A stretch of 64,000 nt of DNA from Cryptomeria japonica (GCF_030272615.1 NC_081408.1:65420546-65484545), one strand, 5' to 3'; numbered from the stretch's first letter, positions 1-11,410 are shown. Notes: generated by a model not told the origin, from the sequence alone. Numbers and translations: made by a program.

Positions 1-582
1 CCTTGTTAGAGGATTTTATGAACCCAATGGCTTTTAGTCACCCTGTTAAAGTATTTATAGCAAGTTGGTTAAAGCTACCCTATTAAGGGATTTTCCCACT
101 ATTGAAGTGGTTAGAGATCAACAAGTATTACAATGATCTGGTAGTAGCACTCAATGCCAATGTAGATCCGCTTTAGTTCATTTCTTTTTCATACACTCTC
201 AGTAGGTATCAACCCTCTTACCTTGTCTAGCAAGAATCCCGTATCTTTGCACTTAGATACACACACAACATTTTCCAACAATCTCAACATGAAACACAAC
301 ATCGACCTTATAGGAAATAGATAGGTTGGCAGCATAAACCCTAAACCCTAAACATTTAGGTTGAGCAATTCAGTCAGTTCAATTCTGACCATTGAACACT
401 TTGCATTTGAATACAATGGTCTTGAATAGATCTGAATACATTCTCCATCGTTCGTTCTTCACTGCTTCATGGAGGCAATAACCCATCATGCATTCTCCAC
501 CATTTGCAGAGGCTTCGCACAATCCTAAGGTAGATAGGATTAATCTCCTTCGTGCAAGATCCTTCACGTGCACAAGGCTAAC
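1..582 (-). mobile_element. Copia A' LTR remnant, first part
   Basis: This stretch aligns in the same orientation with about 8843-9420 inside the LTR of copia A, sharing the CCCGGTTAAGGGATTTTCC-like stretch, the AAACCCTAAAC stretch and the GATCCTTCACGTGCACAAGG stretch. It is a reverse-oriented LTR of the same family whose remaining part runs off the left edge. It continues at 1126-1669 after an interruption by a gag fragment. No gene is encoded here; open frames are accidental. Confidence 0.8.
422..582. repeat. 161-bp direct repeat, left copy
   Basis: Pairs with 1126-1286 at a constant offset of 704 bp without indels and with roughly 20 mismatches by eye. Both copies start at TTGAATAGAT and end at CACAAGGCTAAC. 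They flank exactly the gag fragment 583-1125. The length is far above the usual 5-bp retrotransposon target duplication. Confidence 0.8.
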
Positions 583-1125
583 TACTTGAGGGAAAGATCC
601 TATTGTAATGATGAAGAGGGAAGGTCCAAAGTTCAACAAAGATAATTTCAAAATATGGAAGGATAGAATGAAGATATACATCAAAAGCATGGGTGCTCAA
701 CACTGGAGGTATGTTGGGAATGCTTATGTTATTCCTACTAGTACCTTCACTGATGACCAAAAGAGAGAGATCCAGGAAAATGGGCAAGTCATGGAATCCC
801 TAATCAACAACTTATCTTACATTGAGTTTATTGATGTCCAAGACAAAGAAAATCCCAAAGAAGTATGGGATACTCTTGAGAATATCTATGGCGATGATGA
901 GCATGTAAAACAAGCTAAGGAAAAAAGGCTTAGGGGAAATTTTGAAGACATGCAGATGGTTGAAGGAGAGACCATTCAACAATATGGAATAAGAATCAAA
1001 ACTATTGTTGGAGATATCAAGAGTGCAGGAGGCAAAATTGATGATTCTACTATTTTTAGCAAAGTCTTGAGATCCTTATTACTAGTCTATGCAATAAGGG
1101 TTACTACTATTCAGAAGTTGAGGTT
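583..1125 (+). pseudogene. gag: Copia gag 5' fragment (leader plus N-terminal Gag), misplaced in an LTR
   Basis: An open frame from 608 encodes an N-terminal copia Gag (UBN2/DUF4219 type, from memory) starting MMKREGPKFNKDNFKIWKD. It matches the gag of copia A on the other strand (7092-8216), including the DVQDKENPKEVWDTLENIYG region and the GETIQQYGIRIK motif. The match starts in the untranslated leader (GAGGGAAAGATCCTATT) and ends where gag would continue toward the zinc knuckle, so the knuckle, protease and the rest of pol are missing. At 1126 the reading frame runs into LTR sequence and stops. Its orientation is opposite to the surrounding LTR. It cannot work as a gag gene by itself. Confidence 0.85.
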
Positions 1126-1286
1126 TTGAATAGATATCAAGACATTCTCCATCATTCATTCTTCACCGCTTCATGGAGGTGATAACCCATCACGTGTTCT
1201 CCACTGTTTGCAGAGGCTTCACACAATCCTGAGGTAGATAGGATCAATCTCCTTCATGCAAGATCCTTCATGTGCACAAGGCTAAC
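1126..1286. repeat. 161-bp direct repeat, right copy
   Basis: Partner of 422-582. The homology begins at TTGAATAGAT directly after the gag fragment and ends at GCACAAGGCTAAC. Confidence 0.8.
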
Positions 1287-1669
1287 ATGGCAACACATTC
1301 TAATCTCCATTACACTATTAACTCATCACACAATGCCATCAGTTGAATAACAAAGGCTCAAAACACTTCAACCGGAAACCCTGAGGCTAACACTACCAAC
1401 CCGTAGTCATACCATATTAAACCTTGATAGAAAACATTCCATATACCGGTTCACCTTTCAATATAATGGTTCACTTGAACAAACATACCAATTCATTGTT
1501 TCACATATACCAATTCTCAACAGCATACTAGTTCACTTTGCTAGTTTCTAAACTTCAATAAACCAGTTTACTCTTCGGCATATTTTCGGATATACCGGTT
1601 CACTCTTTAGCATATTGACATCAATGGCAACACAATATCATGTCAACATACTTTGCACATATGCCAACA
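1126..1669 (-). mobile_element. Copia A' LTR remnant, second part with outer LTR end
   Basis: Aligns with 9250-9752 of the copia A LTR and ends with the same terminus, GCACATATGCCAACA, which on the reverse strand reads TGTTGGCATATGTGC, a canonical LTR start. Sequence right of 1669 is unrelated to the LTR and belongs to copia B, so this is the insertion boundary. There is no polypurine tract next to it, so it is either the 5' LTR of an element lying left of the window or a solo LTR. Confidence 0.8.
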
Positions 1670-3487
1670 CTATCAATTGATGATAAGGAAAGCATAGATA
1701 AGAGTGTAATCTTACACTTAGATATTTATAAGAAATTTTTTATGGAAGTTATTGATGAAATACCAAATGATCTATATAGGAGATTAGAAGCTAGAAGGCT
1801 AGCAATTGTTGAGCTGGACAAGAAAATTAAGATTGAAAAACTACTTTCAGTACATTCAGTCAACTCAACTGATGAAATAGATAAACTTATCAGTGAAGCA
1901 AACTGAATAGTATTCTCTACTGCTCACCAACATGTAGCACTGATGGTACGAAGAGTAAAAGAAGTCTTTGAAGAAACAGCTGATGCATGGGATATATTCT
2001 TTGTGGAAAAAGAAAAATAGGAAGAACTACTCAGACCAAAGACTATTAAAGTATATCAAAAGGATAGGGATAAGGGGAAAGGTAAGGTAGGTGGTCCTCC
2101 AAGCCTTAAAATAATTGATAATTTACCCCAACCTCCTTTAGATACTCCATCGGTAGATACTACTGACAGTCAACTGGCCATAGAGAGTATAGAGACTCCA
2201 TTAGAGGATACAAATCCAGAGTTTGAAGTTTTGTATATTGTAAATATTGATACTCAAGAAGTAAATGTTGTGGTGGATAGAGAAACCACTGAGGACAAGA
2301 AGACATTTGTGACTATTGAGTCATCGGCTGCAAAAGTTGAGATAAGCATTGAAAAACCTACACCTATAGAGCAATCAGCTGTGGATACCACTGAGAAACT
2401 GGTAGATACAACTGAAAAACCATTAGAAGAACTAGCTAAGGAAAGTACAGAGGTACAAACTGAGACTACATCTAAGAAAGCGATAGTTGAAAGCTTAGAG
2501 AAAGCTTCTGAGACACAGATAGAAAAACCGAAACCGATACAGGTTAAAGCACAGGTTCAGACAGAGACAGTGCCACCAACACAAACTGAAAAGCATAAAC
2601 CTTTGTTTGTAGAAATGCAAACATAGATTGACCTACCAAAGGTTGAATCAAGGAAGGTGATTACCACCACCGGTAGCATGGATATTGTGAAGGCAGTTAG
2701 ACAAACATTTGGTACATCTATGGTAGAACTCAGACCTACAAATGTAACAGAGGTCTTATTGGATTCAATAAAGAATATCATAGAATGTAATGCACAAGCC
2801 TATAAGGCTATTGATGATACAATTCCCATTCTTAAATTGATAGCTCGAAAGTGCATTGTAGATAACAAAGATTATTTAGGTCAACTAGACACATTGTCTA
2901 AGTTCATCACCGACAACATATTGACTGTTGATCAAATAAATGAGGATACATTTAAAGAGAGAATGATTAAAGAAAAAGAGAAATTCTTTAAGGAAATTGT
3001 GAAGAAGAATAAGGAGAAAATGGATACCCTATTACTAGAACTTGGAGAGATAATTTTTGACTTCAAGAAACTGTATAGAGATTCTTGTAAAACAAACATT
3101 CTGACAGAGGACTTAGACAAGGAAATCAGCAAAGCACAAGATAAGATAAACAATATTGCTGACAATCTGATAGGTACATCATACTCATTTTTGGAGATAG
3201 AGAAGAGGATTGCAAAGCAAGAAGAGAAAATCAAATAGTTAGAAAAGGACAAAGAAAGAATAAAGGATAAAGCAAATGAATTAAAATGTAGACTTGGTCC
3301 AAAACTAGATTACCTCATTTCTTTGAGAAAAGAAATATCTGAGGCTCTAGTTCTCAGACTGAAGACACCGAAAGAGAAAATGCACATACTCACTAGTACA
3401 ATGTAGAGATCTCAAGAGGCAATAAAAGATAGAAAAACATTTAGTAATGGTTTAAATTCAATTTTGACAACATTTTTCAGATTGTAA
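1670..3487 (+). pseudogene. Extra ORF of copia B between pol and 3' LTR, coiled-coil-rich, unknown function
   Basis: One reading frame can be followed from the insertion boundary at 1670 to a stop at 3485-3487, about 605 codons, interrupted only by in-frame stops (near 1904, 2019, 2624, 3236 and 3404). The N-terminal part is helical and charged. The middle (about 2230-2620) is a Thr/Glu/Lys/Pro-rich low-complexity segment with repeated TTEKP and QTE motifs. The C-terminal part (2657-3480) is rich in Lys, Glu, Ile and Leu in a pattern typical of long coiled coils. SIRE-like copia elements carry an env-like or coiled-coil ORF in this position. I see no signal peptide or convincing membrane segment, so I call it an extra ORF and do not assign it a role. 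The first Met codon near 1640 lies inside the neighbouring LTR and is not the real start. Confidence 0.6.
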
Positions 3488-3687
3488 CCCACCAGTTACA
3501 AGAATCTAGGAAGGACTCCACTGACAGTGAATGACAACCTTTGTCATTGATTTCAAAGGGGGAGTAGTGTGATGAGAAAAATGGTTAAAGGAAGTAGAGA
3601 TTATCTGCTCATGGGGAGCACACATTTTTGGACTTCAGTTTTTGGATACATTCTTAAATTTTTCTCATGAGTGTTGCCATCAATGTC

Positions 3688-3699
3688 AAAGGGGGAGAT
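3688..3699 (+). other. Polypurine tract of copia B
   Basis: AAAGGGGGAGAT lies directly upstream of the LTR start TGTTGGAA. This is the standard plus-strand primer arrangement of copia elements and fixes the orientation of B. Confidence 0.85.
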
Positions 3700-4481
3700 T
3701 GTTGGAAAATGCACACTCCAATGAGAAATTGTAGGTGATTGAAGGTATTTTCATTGATGGCAACCTTGCAATCATGTGATACCAGCAGACAGACTCTACA
3801 CTGGTAGACTCTAAACTGGCATACAAAACACTAGCACAAAAAAAAAAGAATATCGACACCCTGGCTGACAACATTTTTGTGTGAATATATTTTGTAATTA
3901 ATTGTAAAATCTTTTGTAAGCCGAAATGGCAGATTGTAATATGACTCATATATGTATGAGATCATTGTATATCATCAAAATGAGAAGAAGTAGAGGTATG
4001 ATGCAAAATATGATATAAAGGTAGTAGACCTAATATGTGACTTATTGGATAAGGGTTTATGTATGTAGTAGAGCTTAAACTAATACTAAATCTAGCATAG
4101 CAGATGCTAATCTGAAGCAATACAAGACATTGGATTAGTTTAATCCATTTTTGTAAGTTAGTGTCACTTCCTTTGTAATTGAGTAGTGAGCTCTAGGCAC
4201 TTGGCCCTCCTGCATGTGCAGGCCCCTATTGTAAGAGTAATATTCCCTTATTAGCTAGTAAGAGAATATTGGGTTTTTCCCACACCAGGTTTTCTCGTTA
4301 AAACTTTGTGTTATGGTGTGTTTTTCATGTTGTGGTTCTTGTTCTTATTTGCTGCCTTATTTCTGCTTTACCGATACACAGTCTTAATATGTTTTTCATG
4401 TTATAAGTCAAGAAATTCCTATTACCATTCAAATACTGATTCAACCCCCCCCTCTCAGTATCTTTGGGAATCCTAACAACA
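3700..4481 (+). mobile_element. 3' LTR of copia B
   Basis: Starts TGTTGGAAAATGC right after the polypurine tract and ends near CCTAACAACA, about 782 bp. It contains the typical copia R-region phrase GGGTTTTTCCCACACCAGG (4270s) and a poly-C tract (4445-4452) followed by CTCAGTATC near the end. The copia A LTR has the same poly-C feature in reverse (8331-8337). The exact last base is uncertain by 3 bp. Confidence 0.8.
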
Positions 4482-4898
4482 ACTCTGCTTCTTGCTCATC
4501 CATGAGACTAGTCTACCACCGAGAAAGAATGCACCACCAGTTGTGCTCTTCTGGTCATCCACATTACCAGCCCAACCAGCATCAGTAAAGACTTTGAGAT
4601 TAAAATCATTATTGTATGGATACCATAATCCATAATCTATAGTTCCCTTCAGATATCTAAGAATCTACTTGACTACTACCAAGTGGGAGTCTCTTTGACT
4701 TTTTTGAAAACGTGCAGCAATGCCCACTACATGTGCAATGTCCAGTCTGATGTATACTACATAGTGCAACTTACCAATCATTGACCAGTATTCCTTATCA
4801 TTCACCAACATTGAGTCATCTTCTTTTGACAATTTAAAACTAGTCATGATCGGTGTACCAACTAGTTTTTTGTCTTCCATGCCAAAGGTCTTCAACAC
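4482..4898 (-). pseudogene. Copia A RNase H domain, interrupted
   Basis: Reverse-strand reading gives the conserved end of copia pol: DYGLWYP, FTDAGWAGN, then the KSTTGG and SWMSKKQ motifs. After KKQS the frame enters the end of the copia B LTR, so the C-terminal catalytic part is missing here. An in-frame stop lies just after VVVK (4665). The domain would degrade RNA in RNA-DNA hybrids during reverse transcription. Confidence 0.85.
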
Positions 4899-4952
4899 CT
4901 CTTTGACATCCTTGGACTAAGTGATAAAGATAGCATCTTTCATTTGTTGAAT

Positions 4953-5669
4953 CTATAGTCCAATGAAGAACTTAATCTCTCTTATTAGTGACAACTTGAA
5001 TTCGTTCTTCATTTCATCTACAAACACATGGCTCATCTTGTTATCTCCACCAAAAATTATGTCATCAATAAACACTTCATAGATCAGAATCTGATCTCCT
5101 TCTATCTTCAAATAGATATTTCTATCTTCACTTGTTTTTTCAAATCCAATCTTCACAAGATGGGAGTATAAATGTTCATACCATGCTCTAGGTGCTTGCT
5201 TCAATCCATACAAGGCTTTATGTATCCTACACACCATATCACTATCTTCTGATAGGGAAAACCCATCTAGTTTCTCTATATACACTTCCTCTTCAAGTAT
5301 TACATTCAAGAATGCATATTTCACATCCCTTTGATACACTTTGAATCCCATGAAGGTTGCATATGCAAGTAGCATTTGAACTCCTTCCAATCTAGCTACT
5401 AGAGAAAAGGTTTCTCCATAGTATTCTCCTTCTTCTTGAGCATATCCCTTACATACCAATCTTGCTTCGTTTCTTACCACTATGCCATCTTCATTGAACT
5501 TGTTTCTAAAAACCCATTTGGTGCCAATAACATTTTTGTGCTCAGGTCTAGGTACCAAAGACCATGTACCATTCTTTTCTATCTGGTCAAGTTCCTCTTC
5601 CATAGCCTTAATCCAATCTTCATCTTTATGTGCCTCTGTAAATGTTTTGGGCTCAAATTTAGAAATCAT
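4953..5669 (-). pseudogene. Copia A reverse transcriptase domain
   Basis: An open frame of 238 codons carries typical copia RT landmarks: WSLVPRPEHKNVIGTKWVFR, then YAFLNVILEEEVYIE, the ALYGLKQAPRAWYEH motif, and the catalytic box as VFIDDIIFGG, where Tyr of the usual Y-x-D-D is Phe. Stops occur on both sides, including one just before 4953, so the polyprotein is not translatable as it stands. It would copy the element RNA into cDNA in virus-like particles. Confidence 0.9.
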
Positions 5670-5987
5670 GCAATAATTCTCTCTGACCTTTCTTCTTCTA
5701 AGTATTCCTACATCCTTATCTCCTATGATCTTCTTTGGATCATGATATAGCTTTACATACCTAGGAATTATCTTAATTTATTCCTCTTTCTTTTCCTCTT
5801 CATCCTCATCTTCATCTTCATCTACATCAACATCTACTAGTGTATGAGCACTATTACTTGTACTTGGTTGTTTTGCAACCGGTTCCTAGAAGGTTACGTC
5901 CGGTTCATCTACTCCTCGCTCATTGCTATTTTCCTTAGGTTTCTTAGAGGTTTCATCAACTTCAACATTGATACTTTCAACAATTCT

Positions 5988-6929
5988 CTAAGTCCTATTG
6001 TTAAAACACTTGAGAGCTTTTCTCTTGGTGGAATACCCAAGGAATATTACCTCATCACATTTTGCATCAAACTTGCTCTGGTATTCACTTCTCTTGATAT
6101 AACACTTGCTACCAAACACTCTAAAGTAGATTACTACTAGAGTCTTATCGGTCCAATACTCATAACGAGTTTTATCCTTACCTTTCTTGATGAGTACCCG
6201 CTTCATAGTGTAGACTATAGTGCTCACCACTTCTCTCCAAAAAGTGTGAGCAACCTTCTCTTGAATCAGCGTCGTTCTAGTAGCTTCAACTACAGTCCAA
6301 TTGTTCCTTTCTGCTAGGCCATTCTGTTGTGGAGTCTCAAGGGTAGATAGTTGCCTCTTGATGTCATTCTCTTCACAATACTTATTGAATTCACCAGAAG
6401 TGAACTCACCTCCTTGGTCAGTTCTAAGGCATTTAATCCTCTTATCGCTTTCCTTTTCAACTAGTGCTTTGAAGGCTTTAAACTTTCCAAAAGTTTCATA
6501 CTTGTCTTTCAAGAATGTGAGCCACATCATTCTTGAGAAATAATCAATAAGAATCATAAAGTACCTAACTCCCTGAACACTCCTAACTTTCATAGGATGA
6601 CACAAATCAATGTGCACAAGGTAAAGTAAATTATCCATTGTGAAGGATTTACTTTTGAAGGTTGAGGAAGACATTTTGTCCAGTTGACATTCCCTATGCA
6701 AAGGATTCTCTGGTTTATTTAGCATAGGCAATCCTCCAACTGCCTTGATCTTACTAGCCTTCACAATATTATCAAAATTTACATGACAGAGTCTCCTATG
6801 GCATATCCAAGTGTCATCAAACTTAGCCATTAGACATTGACTGATATTTGTATTTAACTGAAATAAGTTACCTTTGGTTTGCATACCAGTGGTCATCAGT
6901 TCACCACTCTTTCCTTTTATTTTGCACAC
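5988..6929 (-). pseudogene. Copia A integrase domain
   Basis: 313 codons with the copia integrase layout. The N-terminal zinc-binding region reads CHRRLCHVNFDNI and ends in a weakened second half (HRECQLDKMS instead of C-x2-C). The catalytic triad is present: D in VHIDLCHP, D in RTDQGGEF and E in QQNGLAERNN. The conserved C-terminal GYSTKRKALKCFN segment follows. Between this frame and RT lies an acidic linker (about 5700-5850). A stop follows at 5988. It would insert the cDNA into the host genome. Confidence 0.9.
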
Positions 6930-7091
6930 TCCATCTTTGAATTCCAGAGTGAGTCCTTTATCATTCAGCTAGGCAACACTCAAAAGGTTATGCCTGAGAC
7001 CTTCTACCCAATACATATTATCAGCACTACTTTTTCCATTTAGAGAGATGGACCCTTTGTCTTTTACCATACATGGTTCATCATTACCAAA

Positions 7092-8216
7092 TCATACTAC
7101 ACCTCCATCGTACTCTTCTAGAGACATAAACTTCCTCTGGTCACTAGTAATGTGGTGAGAACATCCACTATCAATAATCCACTCATTAGAATTATCAAAG
7201 TGGGAGACAAGAGCCTTCTTGTCTAACACATCTTCCTTAACGGCTACAAACACTATGTCTTCTCTTTCTTCATCTTCTGATTCATCATTAGTGACACCTT
7301 CATTGACTACAACAAGACAATTTCTCCTATTTCCTCCTTTGAACTTTTTTAACTTCTCTAGTTTGTCCTTATTATCACTATTGGGACAACTGACAGGAAT
7401 GTGTCCTATCCTTTTGCAAGAAAAACATTTCAAAGAGATCTTACCTCTATATTTTCTAGTTCCCTTAGGAATTCTCTTGGCAAGAAGAGCTTCAAACTCC
7501 ATCAGGATATCCTCATCATCCATATCTCTGTTTTGTCTAGGTTCATAGCTAGTACCAACCTCTTTTCCCTTTCTAGATAGTGCAATAGATGCTCTAAAGG
7601 TTGATTCAGTCTTCTGAACACTGCCATCATAACTATTTAGCTCATATGTGGTCAACTTAGCAATGATGGAATCTAGGGATACCTTTGTCTTGTCAATAGA
7701 TCTCAAATCTTGAATAGTGGAAACCCTTATTGCATAGACCAGTAATAAGGATCTAAAAACTTTGCTAACAATGGTGGGATCATCTATATTGCCTCCTGCA
7801 CTCTTCATGTCTCCTACAATAATTTTAATTCTTATCCCATATTGTTGAATGGTCTCTCCTTCAACCATCTGCATTTCTTCAAAATTTCCCCTAACATTCT
7901 CTTCCTTAGCTTGCTTCACATGCTCACCACCACCATAGATAGTCTCTAGGGTATCCCATACATCTTTGGGATTGTCTTTGTCTTGAACATCTATAAATTC
8001 AATCTCAGATAGTCTACTATTAAGAGCTTCCATGACTTGCCCATTCTCCTAAATTTCTCTTCTTTGATCATTAGTGAGAGTACCAGTAGGGACAACATAA
8101 GTATTCTCAACATAGTTCTAGTGTTGATAACCCATGCTTTTAATGTATATCTTCATTTTGTCCTTTCATATCTTAAAGTTATCTTTGTTGAACTTAGGAC
8201 CTTCCCTCTTCATCAT
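7092..8216 (-). pseudogene. gag: Copia A gag and start of protease
   Basis: The start (8216-8214) gives MMKREGPKFNKDNF, followed by three in-frame stops before the long open frame from 8033. The frame contains the UBN2-type Gag core, a zinc knuckle CFSCKRIGHIPVSC (C-x2-C-x4-H-x4-C) and then the protease motif WIIDSGCSHHIT with the catalytic Asp-Ser-Gly. Compared with the gag copy at 583-1125, the three early stops replace Trp, Trp and Gln codons and are all G-to-A or C-to-T changes. The leader and primer-binding site lie just upstream. Confidence 0.9.
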
Positions 8217-8273
8217 TAGAATAGGATCTTTTCCTCAAGCGGTTAAGCTTATAACACAGAGGACTAGGAGGAT

Positions 8274-8285
8274 GCTTTGATACCA
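8274..8285 (-). other. Primer-binding site of copia A (initiator tRNA-Met type)
   Basis: The reverse strand reads TGGTATCAAAGC two bases inside the LTR, matching the copia primer site TGGTATCAGAGC with one change. It primes minus-strand cDNA synthesis and fixes 8288-9752 as the 5' LTR. Confidence 0.85.
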
Positions 8286-8287
8286 AT

Positions 8288-9752
8288 TGATAAATAATGA
8301 TGAACAGTAAATACCCAGTAGATACTAAGAGGGGGGGTGAATCAGTATAGACAAAAACTTCTTAAACAACTTAAACTGCAAAGACTGCACTAACTGCTAA
8401 ACAATATCACCAATCTAAATCAAGGCACTACCGATAAAACACAGTATGACTGTAAAAGAGATACAGTGGTAACACCTAGATCTTCTCAAAACCTAATATC
8501 TCATCTCAACTTCACCCATATGCTTGAGCAAGTAATACATCAAAAATACAACGGCCATTGGATCAGCTTGCATTACCACTTAATAGAAAACACTAAAACA
8601 TCACATGAAAAAGAATCACACATAACACATTATTTTTTTCATGTGGAAACCCAACTAGAAAAAAACATGATGGGGATGAATACCCACAAGTTATTCTTGA
8701 ACTCTTCTAAAGTTCGCTCTGTTAGGAGTGTAGTCTGCTTAAAGACTTTACATCTGGTTATGCTAGGAACCGATCCTGCTAGGGATCACCCAGTTAAGGG
8801 ATGGCTAAATGCCCAGTTAGAGGTTAAAACCCTATTCAAGGTTACCTTGTAAGAGTATTTGAAGAACTCAATGATTTTGACTCATCCTATTAAAGGATTT
8901 ACACAAATATTATTAAAGCTACCCGGTTAAGGGATTTTCCATCTGCTGAAATGGTTAGAAGTCAACAGGTAATACACTAATATGATAATAGCACTTAATG
9001 CCAAGGTAGATCTGCTTCAGTTTCTTTACATCTGCAATCACACTCTACAAATCTTTGCTTACTCCTTTGGCCTGGAAAGAATCACCTCACATACATTCAT
9101 TTGCCAACAACTTCAAATAAAAATCATCGTCAACCTTATAGACAACAATTAGGTTGGTGGCCAAAACCTAAAACCCTAAGCATCTAAGTTAACAATATAG
9201 TCGGTCCAATCCTGGCCGTTTAAACACATTACATAAGGTAAAACAGTCTTGAAGAAAACTCAACACGTTCTCCATTATCCATTCTTCACCTCTTTTGGAA
9301 GCTGATAACCCATCATGCACCCTCCACTATTTGCTAAGATTATGCGCATTCTCAAGGTAGATAAAATTAATCTTATTCATGCAAGATCCTCAAGGAGATC
9401 CTTCACGTGCACAAGGGTAACGTGGTAACATGATCTAATCTTCCATTCAATGCTAACTCATCATAGGATGTCGTCAGTCGAATCACACGGACTTGGAATG
9501 CATCAACAGGAAACTGTGAAGCTAAGACTACCAACCAGTAGTCATATCAAATTAAACCCCAATACAAAATTTACATATACCGGCTCACACTCCAATATAC
9601 CGGTTCACTTTTTACATATACTGGTTCATTCCATCATACAGGTTCACTTGTGAGTTTGCTTAATTCAATATACCAGTTCATACTTCAGTGTATTGACATC
9701 AATGACAACATACAATCCCATCATGTCATCAAACTTTGCACATATGCCAACA
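8288..9752 (-). mobile_element. 5' LTR of copia A
   Basis: 1465 bp from TGATAAATAATG (LTR 3' end on the reverse strand) to GCATATGCCAACA-like sequence at 9752 (TGTTGGCATATGTGC on the reverse strand). The internal side carries the primer-binding site. It shares the poly-G/C stretch near 8331 with the copia B LTR. Beyond 9752 gypsy-1 integrase sequence resumes. Confidence 0.85.
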
Positions 9753-10800
9753 TCCATAACAATTCAAATTTCTTATGTTTGCCTTTGTCTTGATCTCTTG
9801 CATTCTATTGCAACACCATATCACCAATCTGAAATTTTATTATACTAGTCCTTTTATCAAAAAGGTACTTTGATTGTAATTGAAGTTTTATATTCCTTTT
9901 ATGGGCTGCAGCCCTCATTTCATCTAGCTCTACTAACTGAAACATTCTTTCTTCCATGGGCTCAGACATTTCTAATTCTTCAATCTAAAAAAATTTGTAA
10001 ACTGGAAGAAAATTATTCACAGGTAGTCTAGCTTTCACTTCATAAAATAGCTCAAAAGGGGATATACCAATGGCCTTTTTTGCAATCACCCTGTCAGCCC
10101 ATAAAGGTAAGCTAAGCTTTTGATCCTAGGACCTTTTATTTTCCTCTAGGATCTTCTTGATAATATTAAGGAGACTTTTATTACTTGATTCTGCCTAGCT
10201 ATTTCCCTATGGGTGGTATGGTGAAGAGTATGACACAATAATTCCAAAATTAGTACAAAACTCTACAAACTACTCAGACTTGAAGCACATGGCATTGTCA
10301 ATGACCATTTTAGCAGGCACACCAAACCTTGTTATTATATTATCCATCAAAAAATTGATGACCACTTTACTAGTGGCCTATTTGGTAGGTATGGCTTCAA
10401 TCCACTTGGTGAAATAATTTGTAGCCACCACGATCCATCTATGACCCTTACTTGATTTATCTATTATCTCTCCAATAAAATCAATGCCATATTGAACAAA
10501 AGGGGCTTCAACTGTAACAAAATTCAAAGGCAAAGCACCAACATACTTTAGTTTAGAAGAAAACCTTTGACAAGGATCACATTTTTGAACATATTTATGA
10601 GCATCCTTGAACAAAGTTGGCCAATAATACCCTGCTCCAATTATCCTATTAGTAGTAGTCTTAGTTTAATAGTGGCCTTTGAATACCCCATTGTGCATCT
10701 CTTTGAGAACCTTCTCAACTTGGAATTCATCCAGAAAAACTAGTAGCATCCCATCACTATTCCTCCAATACAGGTCTTCCTGAATAAGAACATATTTATG
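9753..10800 (-). pseudogene. Gypsy-1 integrase, C-terminus cut by copia A
   Basis: Reverse reading shows the zinc-binding end CDPCQRF, the core start YGIDFIGEI with catalytic Asp, TNYFTKWIEAIPTK, a second Asp in MVIDNAMCF, and Glu in AESSNKSLLNII, so the D-D-E triad can be followed across several stops (for example after AIPTK at 10378 and around 10190-10200). Downstream it reaches PVNNFLPVYKF and a basic tail, then copia A starts at 9752. Family role: integration of cDNA. Confidence 0.85.
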
Positions 10801-11410
10801 TTATTTTAACTTTAGTGTTCTCTTCTGGTTGTGTGTCATACCTTCTAGACATGAGGCATTCTTCAAGAAGTATACTATATCTGAATACCATGGCTGCCTC
10901 TCAATACTAGTAACCATAACCTCTTCAATCTCAACATTATTTATATCAATATCCTCAAAGTTTGTCTTAGTCATTAACTTGGCTAAGCCTAGACATCTCA
11001 CCAACTTTGTGATTTTGATCTCAAGATCAAATTCTTGTATTCTATGTATCCATCTGCATCTCTTTCGAGTTACTTCAGATAGGGATGGGATGTCTTTCAC
11101 AATTGCATGTAGTACATAGGCTACAATTTGGGCATTTACCAGATAAGGCCTAAATACTTTAACAACCTTGACTAAAGCATATGCCTATTTTTCTATAATT
11201 TCATATTTCAGTTCAGCAACTTGCAATGATTTGTTGTAGAAGGCAATTAGATGTTCATAACCTTCACCATCTTTCTGTAATAGTACCACTGCTATAGTAT
11301 GATATGAAGAAAAAGAAAATAGTGAAAAAGGCTTACTATAGCTAGGAGACTTAAGCATTGGGGCTTCCTGAATAGCCTGTTTAATCTTATCAAATGGTAG
11401 TGTTGCCTCA
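10801..11410 (-). pseudogene. Gypsy-1 native RNase H and connection to integrase
   Basis: Reverse reading gives VVLLQKDGEGYEHLIAFY, KYEIIEK with a stop, then AYALVKVVKVF and RWIHRIQEFDLEIK, the usual end of the gypsy RNase H, followed by a WYSDIVYFL segment that leads into the integrase. At least one stop lies near 11190. The domain sits in the canonical place between RT and integrase. No second RNase H lies between it and the integrase. Confidence 0.8.

Larger units (their letters stand above)
1670..4481 (+). mobile_element. Copia B, 3' portion (extra ORF, PPT, 3' LTR)
   Basis: The right part of a forward copia element: a long decayed ORF, then a polypurine tract, then an LTR. Its left part is cut by the A' LTR at 1669/1670. 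Its right end interrupts copia A within the RNase H domain at 4481/4482, so B is younger than A. Gag and pol of B are not in the window. The downstream ORF and the poly-C stretch before the LTR end resemble the SIRE/Maximus-type copia lineage (family knowledge, moderate certainty). Confidence 0.75.
4482..9752 (-). mobile_element. Copia A, truncated by copia B, with 5' LTR
   Basis: Reverse-oriented copia element: LTR 8288-9752, primer-binding site, gag, protease start, integrase, reverse transcriptase and part of RNase H. It ends at 4482 because copia B is inserted there. Its right end (9752) interrupts the integrase of gypsy-1. The order gag-PR-IN-RT-RH is diagnostic of Ty1/copia. Confidence 0.9.

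Noticed and set aside
335-352. Telomere-like AAACCCTAAACCCTAAAC
   Set aside because: Only about two units, inside an LTR; the homologous LTR at about 9165-9180 has the same area diverged. Not a telomere or interstitial telomeric array.
1640-1906. ORF starting MSTYFAHMPT
   Set aside because: The first ten codons are LTR A' sequence; the true coding sequence belongs to copia B from 1670.
5436-5750. Forward ORFs across the copia A RT region
   Set aside because: Shadows of the reverse-strand RT frame.
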